Below, piece after piece: positions 52,232 through 61,122 of a stretch of 64,000 nt of DNA. The notes beneath the pieces were generated by a model. It did not search any database. It was not told where the DNA came from and saw nothing but the letters and a program-made list of their open reading frames with translations. The translations under genes and the position numbers were made by a program. The stretch covers positions 4,141-68,140 of the forward strand of contig CAJTXU010000016.1 in NCBI GenBank assembly GCA_910584125.1, given 5' to 3'. Source of the stretch: an uncultured Muribaculaceae bacterium (GTDB taxonomy: Bacteria; Bacteroidota; Bacteroidia; Bacteroidales; Muribaculaceae). Within the stretch, counting starts at the first letter, position 1. Each line of letters opens with the position of its first letter.

Positions 52232-54808
52232 TCACTCGGCGGGAGCCTCGGGAGTCTCAAGCGACTCACGATTCTCGAGATTCTCGGGAGTCTCGGGAGT
52301 CTCGATAGCTGTTGTAGCTTCGGTTGCCTCGGGGTCCTGCTCGATCTCGTTCTCGACCTCCTCCTCAGGCTCGGAGTCTACCTTGCATACCGAGGCGATC
52401 GTGTCGCCGCGCTTGCCGAGGTCGATGAGCTTGACGCCCTGGGTGGCGCGGCCCATGACGCGCACGTCGGCCACCGAGAGGCGCAGCGTGACGCCGCTCT
52501 GGTTGATGATCATCAGGTCATTGCCGTCATTGACGTTCTTGATGGCCACGAGTTCGCCGGTCTTGTCGGTGATGTTCATGGTCTTGACGCCCTTGCCACC
52601 TCGGTTGGTGATGCGGTAGTCGTCGAGCGCCGAACGCTTGCCGTAGCCGTTCTGCGAGACGACCATGACGGTCTCCTCGGGGGCTCCGGTCATGGTGATC
52701 ATGCCGACCACCTCGTCGCCCTCGTCGAGGTTCATGGCCTTGACGCCCTGCGACATGCGGCCCATGCTGCGCACTGTCTTCTCGTTGAAGCGGATGGCGC
52801 GGCCGCCGCGGTTGGCCATGATGATCTCGGAGTTGCCGTCGGTGAGGCGTACGTCAACCACCTCGTCGTCCTCGCGCATCACGATGGCGTTGACGCCTAT
52901 GGCACGCGGATGCGAGTAGGCCGAGAGCTGCGTCTTCTTGATGAAGCCGCGCTTGGTGCCGAACACGAGGTTGTGCGTCGTGTTGTATGCCGGATCGGTG
53001 AGGCCCTTGACGCGGATGAAGGCGTTGACGCGGTCGTCGGCGTCGATCTGCAGCAGATTCTGTATGGCGCGTCCCTTGGAGTTCTTGGCCATTTCGGGAA
53101 TCTCGTAGACCTTGAGCCAGTAGCAGCGGCCCTTCTCGGTGAAGAAGAGCATGTAGTTGAGGTTCGTGGCGGGATATATGTGCTCGATGAAGTCCTCGTC
53201 GCGCGTCGAGCTGCCCTTGGCGCCGACGCCGCCGCGGTGCTGGGCGCGGAACTCGCGCAGCGGCGTGCGCTTGATGTATCCGAGATGCGAGATCGTGATG
53301 ATCATGCGGTCGTCAGAGATGAGGTCTTCCGAATTGAGGTCGCCCGAGAAGGGGTTTATCTTCGTCCGGCGCTCGTCGCCGTATTTGTCGCGGATCTCGA
53401 CGAGCTCCTCCTTGATGACCTCGCGGAGCACGTGCTCGTTGTTGAGGATGTCGTTGTAGTGCGCGATGAGTTTCATCAGTTCGTCGTACTCGGCGCGCAG
53501 TTTCTCCATCTCGAGTCCGGTGAGCTGGCGGAGGCGCATCTCGACGATGGCGCGGGTCTGGACCTCGTCGAGTCCGAAGCGCTCGGAGAGGCGCGCGCGG
53601 GCCTCGTCGGTGGTCTCGCTGCCGCGTATTATGGCGATCACCTCGTCGATGTTGTCGGTGGCGATCATCAATCCCTTGAGGATGTGGGCGCGCTCCTCGG
53701 CCTTGCGCAGGTCGTAGCGCGTGCGGCGCAGCACGACCTCGCGGCGATGGTCCACGAACGCCTCAAGGATCTCCTTGAGCGTGAGCGTCTTGGGGCGTCC
53801 GTTGACGAGGGCGACGTTGTTGACGCTGAACGACGTCTGAAGCTGCGTGAGCTTGAAGAGCTTGTTGAGCACCACCTTGGCGTTGGCCTCGCGCTTGACG
53901 TCGATCACGATGTTGATCTTGCCGCGGGCCGACGTGTCGGTGACGTCGGCGATGCCCTCGATCTTCTTCTCCTCGGCGAGTTGGATTATGGACTTGACGA
54001 GCTCGCCCTTGAGCACGCCGTATGGTATCTCGGAGACGACTATCACGTCGTGGTTGCCTTCGGTCTCGATCTCGGCCTTGGCGCGGACCACGATGCGGCC
54101 GCGGCCCGTCTCGTAGGCGTCGCGGACGCCCTGCAAGCCGAAGATCTCGCCGCCCGTGGGGAAGTCGGGGGCCTTGACATATTCCATGAGGCCGTCGACC
54201 GTCAGCTCCGGATTGTCGACCAGGGCTATCGAGGCGTCGAGGGCCTCGGTGAGGTTGTGGGGAGGCATGTTGGTGGCCATGCCGACGGCGATGCCGGCCG
54301 CCCCGTTGACCAGAAGGTTCGGGATGCGGGTCGGAAGCACCGAGGGCTCGAACAGCGTGTTGTCGAAGTTCGGCACGAAGTCAACCGTCTCCTTGTCGAG
54401 GTCGCGCAGCAGCTCCTCTCCCATCTTGGCGAGCTTGACCTCGGTGTAACGCATGGCGGCGGGAGAGTCTCCGTCGATCGAGCCGAAGTTGCCCTGTCCG
54501 AACACCAGCGGGTAGCGCAGCGACCACTCCTGGGCCATGCGGACCATGGTGAGATAGATCGACGAGTCTCCGTGGGGATGGTACTTACCCATCACCTCAC
54601 CGACGATTCTGGCCGATTTCTTGGTGTCTCCTGAAAAAGTGTTACCGAGTTCGTTCATGCCGAACAGCACCCTGCGGTGCACGGGCTTGAAGCCGTCGCG
54701 CACGTCGGGAAGGGCGCGGGATACGATCACCGACATCGAATAGTCGATGTAGGCGCTCTTCATTTCCGACTCTATGTTGATCGGAATTATCTTGTCGTCT
54801 CCTTGCAT
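52232..54808 (-). CDS. gyrA: DNA gyrase subunit A
   Basis: An 858-residue type II topoisomerase subunit starting [12 protein letters not shown]. The cleavage domain contains HPHGDSSIY and [10 protein letters not shown] with the catalytic Tyr. The C-terminal pinwheel carries NRGGKGV, a GyrA-box variant that separates it from ParC. At the quinolone-contact helix the Ser is present but the acidic residue (E. coli Asp87) is Leu. The tail after about residue 805 is acidic and made of ETPE/ENLE-like repeats (ETPETPEN...SLETPEA), encoded by repeated GAGACTCCCGAG words. The ATG at 54808 fits the family; a TAATTTTG promoter box is at 54878-54885. Confidence 0.97.
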   Translation of the reverse strand: MQGDDKIIPINIESEMKSAYIDYSMSVIVSRALPDVRDGFKPVHRRVLFGMNELGNTFSGDTKKSARIVGEVMGKYHPHGDSSIYLTMVRMAQEWSLRYPLVFGQGNFGSIDGDSPAAMRYTEVKLAKMGEELLRDLDKETVDFVPNFDNTLFEPSVLPTRIPNLLVNGAAGIAVGMATNMPPHNLTEALDASIALVDNPELTVDGLMEYVKAPDFPTGGEIFGLQGVRDAYETGRGRIVVRAKAEIETEGNHDVIVVSEIPYGVLKGELVKSIIQLAEEKKIEGIADVTDTSARGKINIVIDVKREANAKVVLNKLFKLTQLQTSFSVNNVALVNGRPKTLTLKEILEAFVDHRREVVLRRTRYDLRKAEERAHILKGLMIATDNIDEVIAIIRGSETTDEARARLSERFGLDEVQTRAIVEMRLRQLTGLEMEKLRAEYDELMKLIAHYNDILNNEHVLREVIKEELVEIRDKYGDERRTKINPFSGDLNSEDLISDDRMIITISHLGYIKRTPLREFRAQHRGGVGAKGSSTRDEDFIEHIYPATNLNYMLFFTEKGRCYWLKVYEIPEMAKNSKGRAIQNLLQIDADDRVNAFIRVKGLTDPAYNTTHNLVFGTKRGFIKKTQLSAYSHPRAIGVNAIVMREDDEVVDVRLTDGNSEIIMANRGGRAIRFNEKTVRSMGRMSQGVKAMNLDEGDEVVGMITMTGAPEETVMVVSQNGYGKRSALDDYRITNRGGKGVKTMNITDKTGELVAIKNVNDGNDLMIINQSGVTLRLSVADVRVMGRATQGVKLIDLGKRGDTIASVCKVDSEPEEEVENEIEQDPEATEATTAIETPETPENLENRESLETPEAPAE

Positions 54809-54877
54809 TATTCTTTTGAAAATTATTGTCTCTGGCGTCGGGAAGGCACTCGCGCGCCTGGTCCGCACTCCAATTTA

Positions 54878-54885
54878 CAAAATTA
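54878..54885 (-). promoter_or_regulatory. -7 promoter box of gyrA
   Basis: TAATTTTG on the minus strand, with a weak TTCG 19 bp upstream; about 70 bp before the gyrA ATG. Confidence 0.65.
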
Positions 54886-54970
54886 CAAAAAATTCGCGTA
54901 AATCCGAAATTTATAGGGCAAAAACTGTCGGTTATACCGCCCCACCCCCGTGCCCACCCCCATACGAAAA

Positions 54971-55019
54971 ACGGGGAGGACCTCCGGACTTGCCGTCGGT
55001 TCTCCCCGTCGTTATGCTG
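54971..55019 (-). terminator. clpC terminator
   Basis: On the minus strand ACGGGGAG (complement of 55012-55019) pairs with CTCCCCGT (complement of 54971-54978), followed by TTTTTCG. It lies 8 bp past the clpC stop. Confidence 0.7.
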
Positions 55020-55026
55020 AGTGTCG

Positions 55027-57591
55027 TCACACCACGGGCTTGTACTCGAGCGTGAGCTTCTCGTCGCCTTCCTTGTAGGTGACGGCGATCGTGCCTCCTA
55101 TCTGGCCGTCGGCGCCGAGCGAGAGCATGAGTTCGGCGAGCTCGTCCTCCAGATATTTCTGGATCGAGCGCTTCAGGGGCCGCGCGCCGAAGTTCTTGTC
55201 ATATCCCTTGCCGGCGATGAAGTTGCGCGCCTCGTCGCTGAGCTCGAGATGATAGCCCAGTTTCTCGACACGCGAGAAGAACTCGCGCAGCTCGATATCG
55301 ATGATGCTGAATATGTCGTCGCGGCTCAGCTGGTCGAACATCACGATGTCGTCGACGCGGTTGAGGAACTCGGGCGAGAACGCGCGGTTGAGGGCCTTCG
55401 ATATCACGCCGTGGGCCTGCTCCTTGCTGTTCTCGGCCGTGTTGAAGCCGATGCCGGAGCCGAAGTCCTTGAGCTGGCGCGAGCCGACGTTGCTCGTCAT
55501 GATGAGGATCGTGTTCTTGAAGTCGATCTTGCGACCGAGCGAGTCGGTGAGCCGCCCTTCGTCCATGACCTGCAGCAGCAGGTTGAACACGTCGGGATGC
55601 GCCTTCTCAATCTCGTCGAGCAGCACCACCGAGTAGGGCTTGCGGCGCACCTTCTCCGTCAGCTGGCCACCCTCCTCGTATCCGACGTATCCCGGAGGGG
55701 CACCGACGAGGCGCGAGACGGTGAACTTCTCCATGAACTCGCTCATGTCGACGCGGATCAGGGCGTCGGATGAGTCGAAGAGGTATTCGGCTATCTTCTT
55801 GGCCAGAAGCGTCTTGCCGACACCCGTAGGACCGAGGAACATGAACGTTCCGATGGGCTTGTCGGGGTCTTTGAGGCCGATGCGGTTGCGCTGGATGGCC
55901 TTCACCACCTTGCGGATGGCGTCGTCCTGGCCTACGACCGAGCCTTTGAGGGCGTCGCCCATCTTGATGAGCCGCGAGCCCTCGGCCTGCGCGATGCGCT
56001 GGGTGGGCACGCCGGTCATGAGGGCCACGACCTCGGCCACCTTGTCGTCGTCGACGGTCTGCCAGTCGTTGTTGAGGCTCTCCTCCCATCTCTTCTTGGC
56101 GGCCTCGAGGTCTGACTTGGTCTTCATCACCTGGTCGCGCAGGGCGGCGGCCTTCTCGTAGTCCTGCTGCTTGGCGGCTTTCATCTTCTGCTGCGTCAGC
56201 GTGTCGACGGTCTGCTCAAGCTGCGCGATCTCCTCGGGCACCTCTATGTTGGTGATGTGCACGCGGCTTCCGGCCTCGTCGAGGGCGTCGAGCGCCTTGT
56301 CGGGGAAGTTGCGGTCGCTGACGTAGCGCTCGGTGAGCGAGACGCAGGCCTCGAGGGCCTCGTCGGTATACCGCACGTTGTGGTGCGCCTCATATTTGTC
56401 CTTGACCTGACGCAGAATCTCGAGGGTCTCCTCGGGCGACGTCGGCTCGACCATCACCTTCTGGAATCGCCGCTCCAGAGCTCCGTCTTTCTCGATGTTC
56501 TGACGGTACTCGTCGAGGGTCGTGGCACCGATGCACTGTATCTCGCCGCGCGCCAGAGCGGGCTTGAGGATGTTGGCGGCGTCCATCGTGCCGGGCGTGC
56601 TGCCGGCGCCGACGATGGTGTGGATCTCATCGATGAAGAGGATGATGTCGGGATTCTTGGAGAGTTCGTCGAGAACGGTCTTGATGCGCTCCTCGAACTG
56701 TCCGCGATATTTCGTGCCGGCCACCATGCCGGTCATGTCGAGTCCGACGACGCGCTTGTCGAAAAGCACGCGCGACACCTTGCGCTGCACGATGCGCAGG
56801 GCGAGGCCCTCGACTATGGCCGACTTGCCGACGCCGGGCTCGCCGATCAGCACGGGGTTGTTCTTCTTGCGGCGCGAGAGGATCTGGGCGAGGCGCTCGA
56901 TCTCGGCCTCGCGCCCCACCACGGGGTCGAGCTTGCCCTCGGCGGCGGCCTTGGTCATGTCATAGCCGTACTTGTCGAGCGCGGGGGTGTCGCTCTTGCG
57001 GCCGCTCTTGCCGGTGGTCATGCGCGAGCTCTGGCGCTGACGGCCCGAAGGCGACGCCAGGCCGCTGTCGCCCTCGTCGTCATCGTCGTCATCGTCTTCC
57101 TGGACCGGACCGAAGTCCTTGCCCATCTCGGGCATCTCGGAGAAGTCTGCGATGTTCTGCACCGAGATGTCGAAATTGAGATATTCTTCCTTGATATGCT
57201 GGAGCACGCTCGAGTCCATGGCGCGCTTGTCGTGTAGCAACGAGAGGAGGATATGCTCGCTTCCGATCACGTGCGAGTTCATTTTGCGGGCCTCGGACGT
57301 GGCGAGCTGAAGATGACGTATGGCGCCAAGACTTATCTTGTACTGCTGTTCGAACAGTGTGGTGACCTCTCCGGCGGGATGCGGCTCGGACAGGTACTCC
57401 TCGAGCTCGGCGATGATCTTGTCGATGGGGACGTTGATCTGGCTGAGGATCTTGACCGCGTAACCGTCTGTCTGTCTCAGCGAACCGAGCAGGAAATGCT
57501 CGGCCATGATGACAGGAGAGTTGAATCGATTCGCCTCAGCGAGAGCGATCTCAAGCATGGGGCGGAACTGTTTTGAAAAGTCGTTCTTCAT
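55027..57591 (-). CDS. clpC: ATP-dependent Clp protease ATP-binding subunit ClpC
   Basis: An 854-residue AAA+ unfoldase. Clp N-terminal repeats (about 5-150), an acidic DDDDDDDE linker (about 168-175), AAA-1 with [13 protein letters not shown], a middle region with a UVR motif ([20 protein letters not shown], about 455-490), then AAA-2 with [12 protein letters not shown]. The UVR-bearing short middle domain identifies ClpC rather than ClpB. It feeds substrates to ClpP. Monocistronic, with its own terminator. The 304-bp gap upstream is occupied by GT-rich word repeats and no consensus promoter could be picked out. Confidence 0.96.
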   Translation of the reverse strand: MKNDFSKQFRPMLEIALAEANRFNSPVIMAEHFLLGSLRQTDGYAVKILSQINVPIDKIIAELEEYLSEPHPAGEVTTLFEQQYKISLGAIRHLQLATSEARKMNSHVIGSEHILLSLLHDKRAMDSSVLQHIKEEYLNFDISVQNIADFSEMPEMGKDFGPVQEDDDDDDDEGDSGLASPSGRQRQSSRMTTGKSGRKSDTPALDKYGYDMTKAAAEGKLDPVVGREAEIERLAQILSRRKKNNPVLIGEPGVGKSAIVEGLALRIVQRKVSRVLFDKRVVGLDMTGMVAGTKYRGQFEERIKTVLDELSKNPDIILFIDEIHTIVGAGSTPGTMDAANILKPALARGEIQCIGATTLDEYRQNIEKDGALERRFQKVMVEPTSPEETLEILRQVKDKYEAHHNVRYTDEALEACVSLTERYVSDRNFPDKALDALDEAGSRVHITNIEVPEEIAQLEQTVDTLTQQKMKAAKQQDYEKAAALRDQVMKTKSDLEAAKKRWEESLNNDWQTVDDDKVAEVVALMTGVPTQRIAQAEGSRLIKMGDALKGSVVGQDDAIRKVVKAIQRNRIGLKDPDKPIGTFMFLGPTGVGKTLLAKKIAEYLFDSSDALIRVDMSEFMEKFTVSRLVGAPPGYVGYEEGGQLTEKVRRKPYSVVLLDEIEKAHPDVFNLLLQVMDEGRLTDSLGRKIDFKNTILIMTSNVGSRQLKDFGSGIGFNTAENSKEQAHGVISKALNRAFSPEFLNRVDDIVMFDQLSRDDIFSIIDIELREFFSRVEKLGYHLELSDEARNFIAGKGYDKNFGARPLKRSIQKYLEDELAELMLSLGADGQIGGTIAVTYKEGDEKLTLEYKPVV

Positions 57592-57660
57592 TAAAATAAC
57601 TTATGTTTGCCAATCATATAACAAATCGCGTGCCAATATTTCATAAAAAAGTAACAACTG

Positions 57661-57861
57661 TGGGCTTGGGGCTGGGGTCTGGGGTCTGGGGTCTTGAGGT
57701 TGTCTTAGGTCTTGGGTCTGAGGCTTAGACATTACTTTTTTCTTTTGATGTCTTGGGTCTTGGGCCTCAAAATAAAAAGCTAATATCTAAGTCCAAGGCC
57801 TCAGACCCAAGACCTTCCTTAGACTTTAGACTTCCGACCCAAGACCTATGACCCGAGACCT
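57661..57861. repeat. Large GGGTCT/AGACCC word-repeat block between clpC and the esterase gene
   Basis: The left half is G/T-rich (TGGGGTCTGGGGTCTGGGGTC..., then TTAGGTCTTGGGTCTGAGG). The right half carries the complementary words (CCAAGGCCTCAGACCCAAGACC...). The two halves can fold on each other across the centre near 57770-57790. It separates divergent gene starts and is the longest copy of this repeat family in the window. Confidence 0.75.
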
Positions 57862-57895
57862 TGGACCCAAGTCCCTCCAAGTTTGTTATACGGTC

Positions 57896-58576
57896 ATGAA
57901 GACTTTATATATCGACAATCTGCGGGTGGATGTCGCGGGAAACCGCGACGACCGCATATGTTACCTGCTCTATCCGATGCAGTCGGCCGGCGAGTGGGGC
58001 GAATGGGCGTCGAAAACCTATGACGTCAGCGTGGCCGTGATCAGCGGCATGGACTGGGACGACGATATGGCGCCGTGGCCGGCGCCGGGCGTGCCGCGCG
58101 GCTGCCCGGACTTCAAGGGCGACGCCGGCGCCTTTCTCGAACGTCTCGAAAAGCAAATAATGCCCGCCGTGGAATCCGCCCTCGGCATAAGCCGAGACGC
58201 CTCGCGGACCCTCGCCGGCGTCTCGCTATCAGGCCTTTTCACCCTGTGGCAATGGATGACATGCCCCGTGTTCGACAACATCATCTCGCTCTCGGGCTCG
58301 TTCTGGTACGATGGTTTCGTCCGTTGGATGGAGACGCATGGCGTACCCGCAGGCAAGGGACGCGCATACTTCCTGCTCGGCGACCGGGAGGCCGACTCGC
58401 GCGTCCCGGAGTTCAGAAGTGTGCTCATCTATACGCGCAAAGTCGTGTCGCTACTCGCAGAGGCAGGCGTCAGCACGGAGTTCGAAATCGTACCGGGAGA
58501 CCACTACCAATACGGACAGCAAAGACTCGAGCGGGCGTTCTCGCACATGTTCGGCGACGGCCCGAAGGCCGGTTGA
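57896..58576 (+). CDS. Putative alpha/beta-hydrolase esterase
   Basis: A 226-residue protein of the putative-esterase (IroE/Fes-like, PF00756) type. The nucleophile elbow is LAGVSLSGLFTLW (G-x-S-x-S-G variant), followed by ISLSGSFWYDGF; an acidic residue in LLGDREADSRV and His in VPGDHYQYG can complete the triad. No signal peptide, so cytosolic. The substrate is unknown. The start MKTLYIDNLRV (57896) is chosen; the longer frame begins in repeat DNA. A terminator (58624-58644) follows. Confidence 0.78.
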   Translation: MKTLYIDNLRVDVAGNRDDRICYLLYPMQSAGEWGEWASKTYDVSVAVISGMDWDDDMAPWPAPGVPRGCPDFKGDAGAFLERLEKQIMPAVESALGISRDASRTLAGVSLSGLFTLWQWMTCPVFDNIISLSGSFWYDGFVRWMETHGVPAGKGRAYFLLGDREADSRVPEFRSVLIYTRKVVSLLAEAGVSTEFEIVPGDHYQYGQQRLERAFSHMFGDGPKAG

Positions 58577-58623
58577 ACGACAGCCGAAAACTCCACGCCG
58601 GATTCTCCGACAGACGAAAGCCC

Positions 58624-58644
58624 CGCGCAGGTCACACCTGCGCG
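58624..58644. terminator. Bidirectional terminator between esterase and hpf
   Basis: cgcgcaggt, loop CAC, acctgcgcg, flanked by AAAGCCC and AGGCTT: a compact GC-rich hairpin between convergent stops. Confidence 0.75.
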
Positions 58645-58674
58645 AGGCTTAAGCTATGCATGTATTAGCCGAAT

Positions 58675-58977
58675 TCAATTCTGGCGGTTGCGCTCCTTGA
58701 GCCTCTCGAGCTGCCTCTTGAGGGCGTCGAGACACGAGTCCATCGCCTCCGAATACGAATCTCCGGTCTTTACGGCCACCTGGTCGGGCGCGTCAGGGAA
58801 CATGAGGCTCACCATGACCTCCTTGTTGTCGGGAATGCCCGGCTTTATCTCGCGCAGCGTGACAGTGGCGTTGGTGATTCTGCCGTAGAAATCCTTGAGT
58901 TCGTCGATACGCTCGTTTATCATCTTCTTCAGACCCTCGGTGAGGTCGAAATGAATTGCCGTGATTGATATGTCCAT
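58675..58977 (-). CDS. hpf: Ribosome hibernation-promoting factor (short HPF/RaiA family)
   Basis: A 100-residue protein with the beta-alpha-beta-beta-beta-alpha fold of the family: MDISITAIHFDLTEGLKKMI, the TNATVTLREI strand, and the final basic helix ALKRQLERLKERNRQ. It binds the 30S decoding region and silences ribosomes in stationary phase. It lacks the C-terminal dimerisation domain, so it is the short form. The ATG at 58977 fits the conserved N-terminus; a further 12 codons upstream look non-coding. No consensus promoter box was found in the 130 bp before it. Confidence 0.92.
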   Translation of the reverse strand: MDISITAIHFDLTEGLKKMINERIDELKDFYGRITNATVTLREIKPGIPDNKEVMVSLMFPDAPDQVAVKTGDSYSEAMDSCLDALKRQLERLKERNRQN

Positions 58978-59106
58978 AATAAAATCTCCTGTTTCAGCGG
59001 GACGCCGTAGCACCCTGTTGTTGACGTTTTCTATTGATATTACATTTAACCCCCGCTAAAGTTCACCGACGCCGCCACACAACTTTTAAACTTTTTTAAT
59101 CGAAAG

Positions 59107-59138
59107 TTTGTTTGATTGATAAATATTGATTAACTTTG
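59107..59138 (+). promoter_or_regulatory. Promoter of the trpL-trpB transcript
   Basis: TTTG (59107-59110), 20-bp spacer, TAACTTTG (59131-59138): full consensus, 19 bp before the leader-peptide ATG. Confidence 0.88.
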
Positions 59139-59157
59139 CAAAAACATTTAAAAAGTC

Positions 59158-59259
59158 ATGAATAAGACCGCGAACAGCATACGATGGTGGAGCCGCACGG
59201 AAACATCCTGCGGCAAGCCCGGTGCGCGCGTGTCAACCAACGTACTCATGTGGCGTTAG
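59158..59259 (+). CDS. trpL: Tryptophan leader peptide
   Basis: A 33-codon ORF, MNKTANSIRWWSRTETSCGK..., with two adjacent Trp codons (TGG at 59185-59190) and a third near the end (59251-59253). It begins 19 bp after the -7 box, ends 85 bp before trpB and overlaps the RNA segments that form alternative hairpins with the downstream terminator. Trp is rare, so three codons in 33 with a tandem pair is a marked excess. By analogy with the known trp attenuators of Proteobacteria, ribosome stalling here would report charged tRNA-Trp. Translation itself is inferred. Confidence 0.85.
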   Translation: MNKTANSIRWWSRTETSCGKPGARVSTNVLMWR

Positions 59260-59314
59260 TTAAATTCGTCTTGTAATCAGCATGGGCGGCCGAAGGATGT
59301 GAATCCTCCGGCCG
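59192..59314 (+). promoter_or_regulatory. trp attenuator: mutually exclusive RNA hairpins and terminator
   Basis: Hairpin 1:2 pairs GCCGCA (59192-59197, directly after the Trp codons) with TGCGGC (59209-59214). Antiterminator 2:3 pairs ACATCCT-CGGC-GCCC (59203-59209, 59211-59214, 59217-59220) with GGGC-GCCG-AGGATGT (59284-59287, 59289-59292, 59294-59300): 15 bp with one mismatch and one bulge. Terminator 3:4 pairs CGGCCG-AGGAT (59287-59298) with ATCCT-CGGCCG (59303-59314), followed by TCACTCTTTT. A ribosome stalled on TGG-TGG would cover the 5' arm of 1:2 and free segment 2 for antitermination. Confidence 0.85.
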
Positions 59315-59343
59315 TCACTCTTTTGCAAACAGAGAAATACCGA

Positions 59344-60588
59344 ATGAATATGAAAGAAACAGCTACACTCAATCCCGCCCCGACGGCAGACACATGCCCG
59401 AAGGCGTCGCGCCAGTTCGGGCTCCCGGTGGACAACGACGGATTCTATGGCGGCAGCCTCTTCGGAGGCGCCTTCGTGCCCGACGGCCTGCGCAAGAATC
59501 TCGACGAACTGATGGAGGCATACCGCGCGGCGATGGCCGATCCGGAATTCCACCGTGAGTTCCGCCACCTGCTCAAGACCTATGTCGGGCGCCCCTCCCC
59601 TCTCTATTACGCGCGGCGTCTCAGCGAACGTTACGGCGCGAGGATATACCTCAAGCGCGAAGACCTCAACCACACCGGCGCGCACAAGATCAACAACGCC
59701 CTGGGTCTCGCGCTGCTTGCGCGCCGCATGGGCAAGACCCACATAATCGCCGAGACGGGGGCCGGCCAGCACGGCGTGGCGACGGCCACGGTTTGCGCAC
59801 TGATGGGGATGCGCTGCACTGTCTTCATGGGTGCCGAGGACATACGCCGCCAGAGCGCCAACGTGAAGCGGATGCGTATGCTCGGCGCGGAGGTCGTGGC
59901 GCCCGATGTGGAGTGCGACACTCTGATGGGGGCCGTAGACGGCGCACTGCAGTACTGGATGAACCATCCCGAAGCTTTCTATCTGATAGGCAGTGCCGTC
60001 GGGCCGCATCCCTACCCCGCGATCGTGGCGCGGTTTCAGTCGGTGATCAGCGAGGAACTGCTCACTCAGGTGCCCGAACAGTCGGGCAAGGATTCGCCCG
60101 ATTACGTTATAGCCTGCGTGGGCGGAGGCAGCAACGCGGCGGGGGCGTTCTTCCATTACCTCGACAACCCGGCTGTGAAGCTTGTGGCCGTGGAGGCCGC
60201 CGGCCACGGACTCGACTCGGGCGAGCATGCGGCTACGATGACATGCGGCGCGCCGGGCGTGCTGCACGGCTCGCGCACGCTCTTGATCCAGGACGAGGAG
60301 GGCAACGTCATCGAGCCTTACTCGATCTCGGCCGGTCTCGACTATCCGGGCGTCGGACCGCTGCAGGCATTTCTCGCCGACAGTGGACGCACGCAGGTGC
60401 TGGCGGCAACCGACCGCGAGGCCGTGGAGGCCGGCATACGGCTGAGCCGCATGGAGGGCATAATACCTGCCATGGAGAGCAGCCACGCGCTGGCCGCGCT
60501 CGAGAAGATAAGCTTCCGCCCCGACGACGTCGTGGTGGTCAATCTATCCGGCCGCGGCGACAAAGACGTCGACCGTTTCGTCCTCTGA
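59344..60588 (+). CDS. trpB: Tryptophan synthase beta chain
   Basis: A 414-residue PLP enzyme. The Schiff-base Lys is in NHTGAHKINNALG, the adjacent KREDLNHTG is diagnostic, AETGAGQHGVATATV forms the indole-tunnel region and CVGGGSNAAG binds the PLP phosphate. It joins indole and serine to tryptophan together with TrpA. The start MNMKETATL is used; upstream in-frame codons lie in the attenuator. Unlike the usual Bacteroidota order, no other trp gene follows: the next gene is on the opposite strand. It stands alone behind its own attenuator. Confidence 0.97.
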   Translation: MNMKETATLNPAPTADTCPKASRQFGLPVDNDGFYGGSLFGGAFVPDGLRKNLDELMEAYRAAMADPEFHREFRHLLKTYVGRPSPLYYARRLSERYGARIYLKREDLNHTGAHKINNALGLALLARRMGKTHIIAETGAGQHGVATATVCALMGMRCTVFMGAEDIRRQSANVKRMRMLGAEVVAPDVECDTLMGAVDGALQYWMNHPEAFYLIGSAVGPHPYPAIVARFQSVISEELLTQVPEQSGKDSPDYVIACVGGGSNAAGAFFHYLDNPAVKLVAVEAAGHGLDSGEHAATMTCGAPGVLHGSRTLLIQDEEGNVIEPYSISAGLDYPGVGPLQAFLADSGRTQVLAATDREAVEAGIRLSRMEGIIPAMESSHALAALEKISFRPDDVVVVNLSGRGDKDVDRFVL

Positions 60589-60591
60589 ACT

Positions 60592-60628
60592 TAATTTCGG
60601 CAATAAAGCAAATTTATTGCCGAAATTA
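60592..60628. terminator. Bidirectional terminator between trpB and the phosphoesterase gene
   Basis: TTAATTTCGGCAATAAA and its exact complement enclose a GCAA loop; A/T-rich outer arms give U tracts on both strands. Confidence 0.88.
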
Positions 60629-60633
60629 AGGAG

Positions 60634-61122
60634 CTAACCGAGCTCGATGACCTCGCAGTCGCGCATGTCGGCGCCGTCGATCACGAGGCGGACAAGGGTG
60701 CGCTGTTTCTGCCAGCCCTGGCGGCCCGCCGCGCCGGGGTTGACGTGCAGCAGGTCGAGCTCCTTGTCGTACATGACTCGCAGGATATGCGAATGGCCAT
60801 CGACCATCAGCCGCACCCGCTCGTCGCGCAGCAGGTTCTTCATCCCCTTCGACCATCTGCCGGGATAACCGCCTATGTGCGTCAACAGCACGCGTACCCC
60901 CTCGACGTCGAACACCAGCAGTTCCGGGCAACGCCGTCTCACCTCGCCGTGGTCGATGTTGCCCGCCACCGCCCTCACAGTGCATATCTCCGACAGCCGC
61001 TCCACAATCGACCAGTCGCCGATGTCGCCGGCATGCCATATCTCGTCGCAATCGGCGAAATGGCGCTCGAAACGTTCGTCCCAGCATCCGTGGGTGTCGC
61101 TCAGAATCCCGATGCGCTTCAT
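60634..61122 (-). CDS. Metallophosphoesterase (YfcE/MJ0936 family)
   Basis: A 162-residue calcineurin-like phosphoesterase. Metal-site motifs are in order: ILSDTHG (D-x-H), HAGDIGD (GD), VAGNIDH (GN[H/D]), LLTHIGG (H) and MVDGHSHI (GHSH). Small members of this family are phosphodiesterases or nucleases with broad in vitro substrates. Its ATG overlaps the stop of the upstream flavin-oxidoreductase gene by 4 bp, so it is the third gene of that unit, an unexpected partner for electron-transfer enzymes. Confidence 0.92.
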   Translation of the reverse strand: MKRIGILSDTHGCWDERFERHFADCDEIWHAGDIGDWSIVERLSEICTVRAVAGNIDHGEVRRRCPELLVFDVEGVRVLLTHIGGYPGRWSKGMKNLLRDERVRLMVDGHSHILRVMYDKELDLLHVNPGAAGRQGWQKQRTLVRLVIDGADMRDCEVIELG

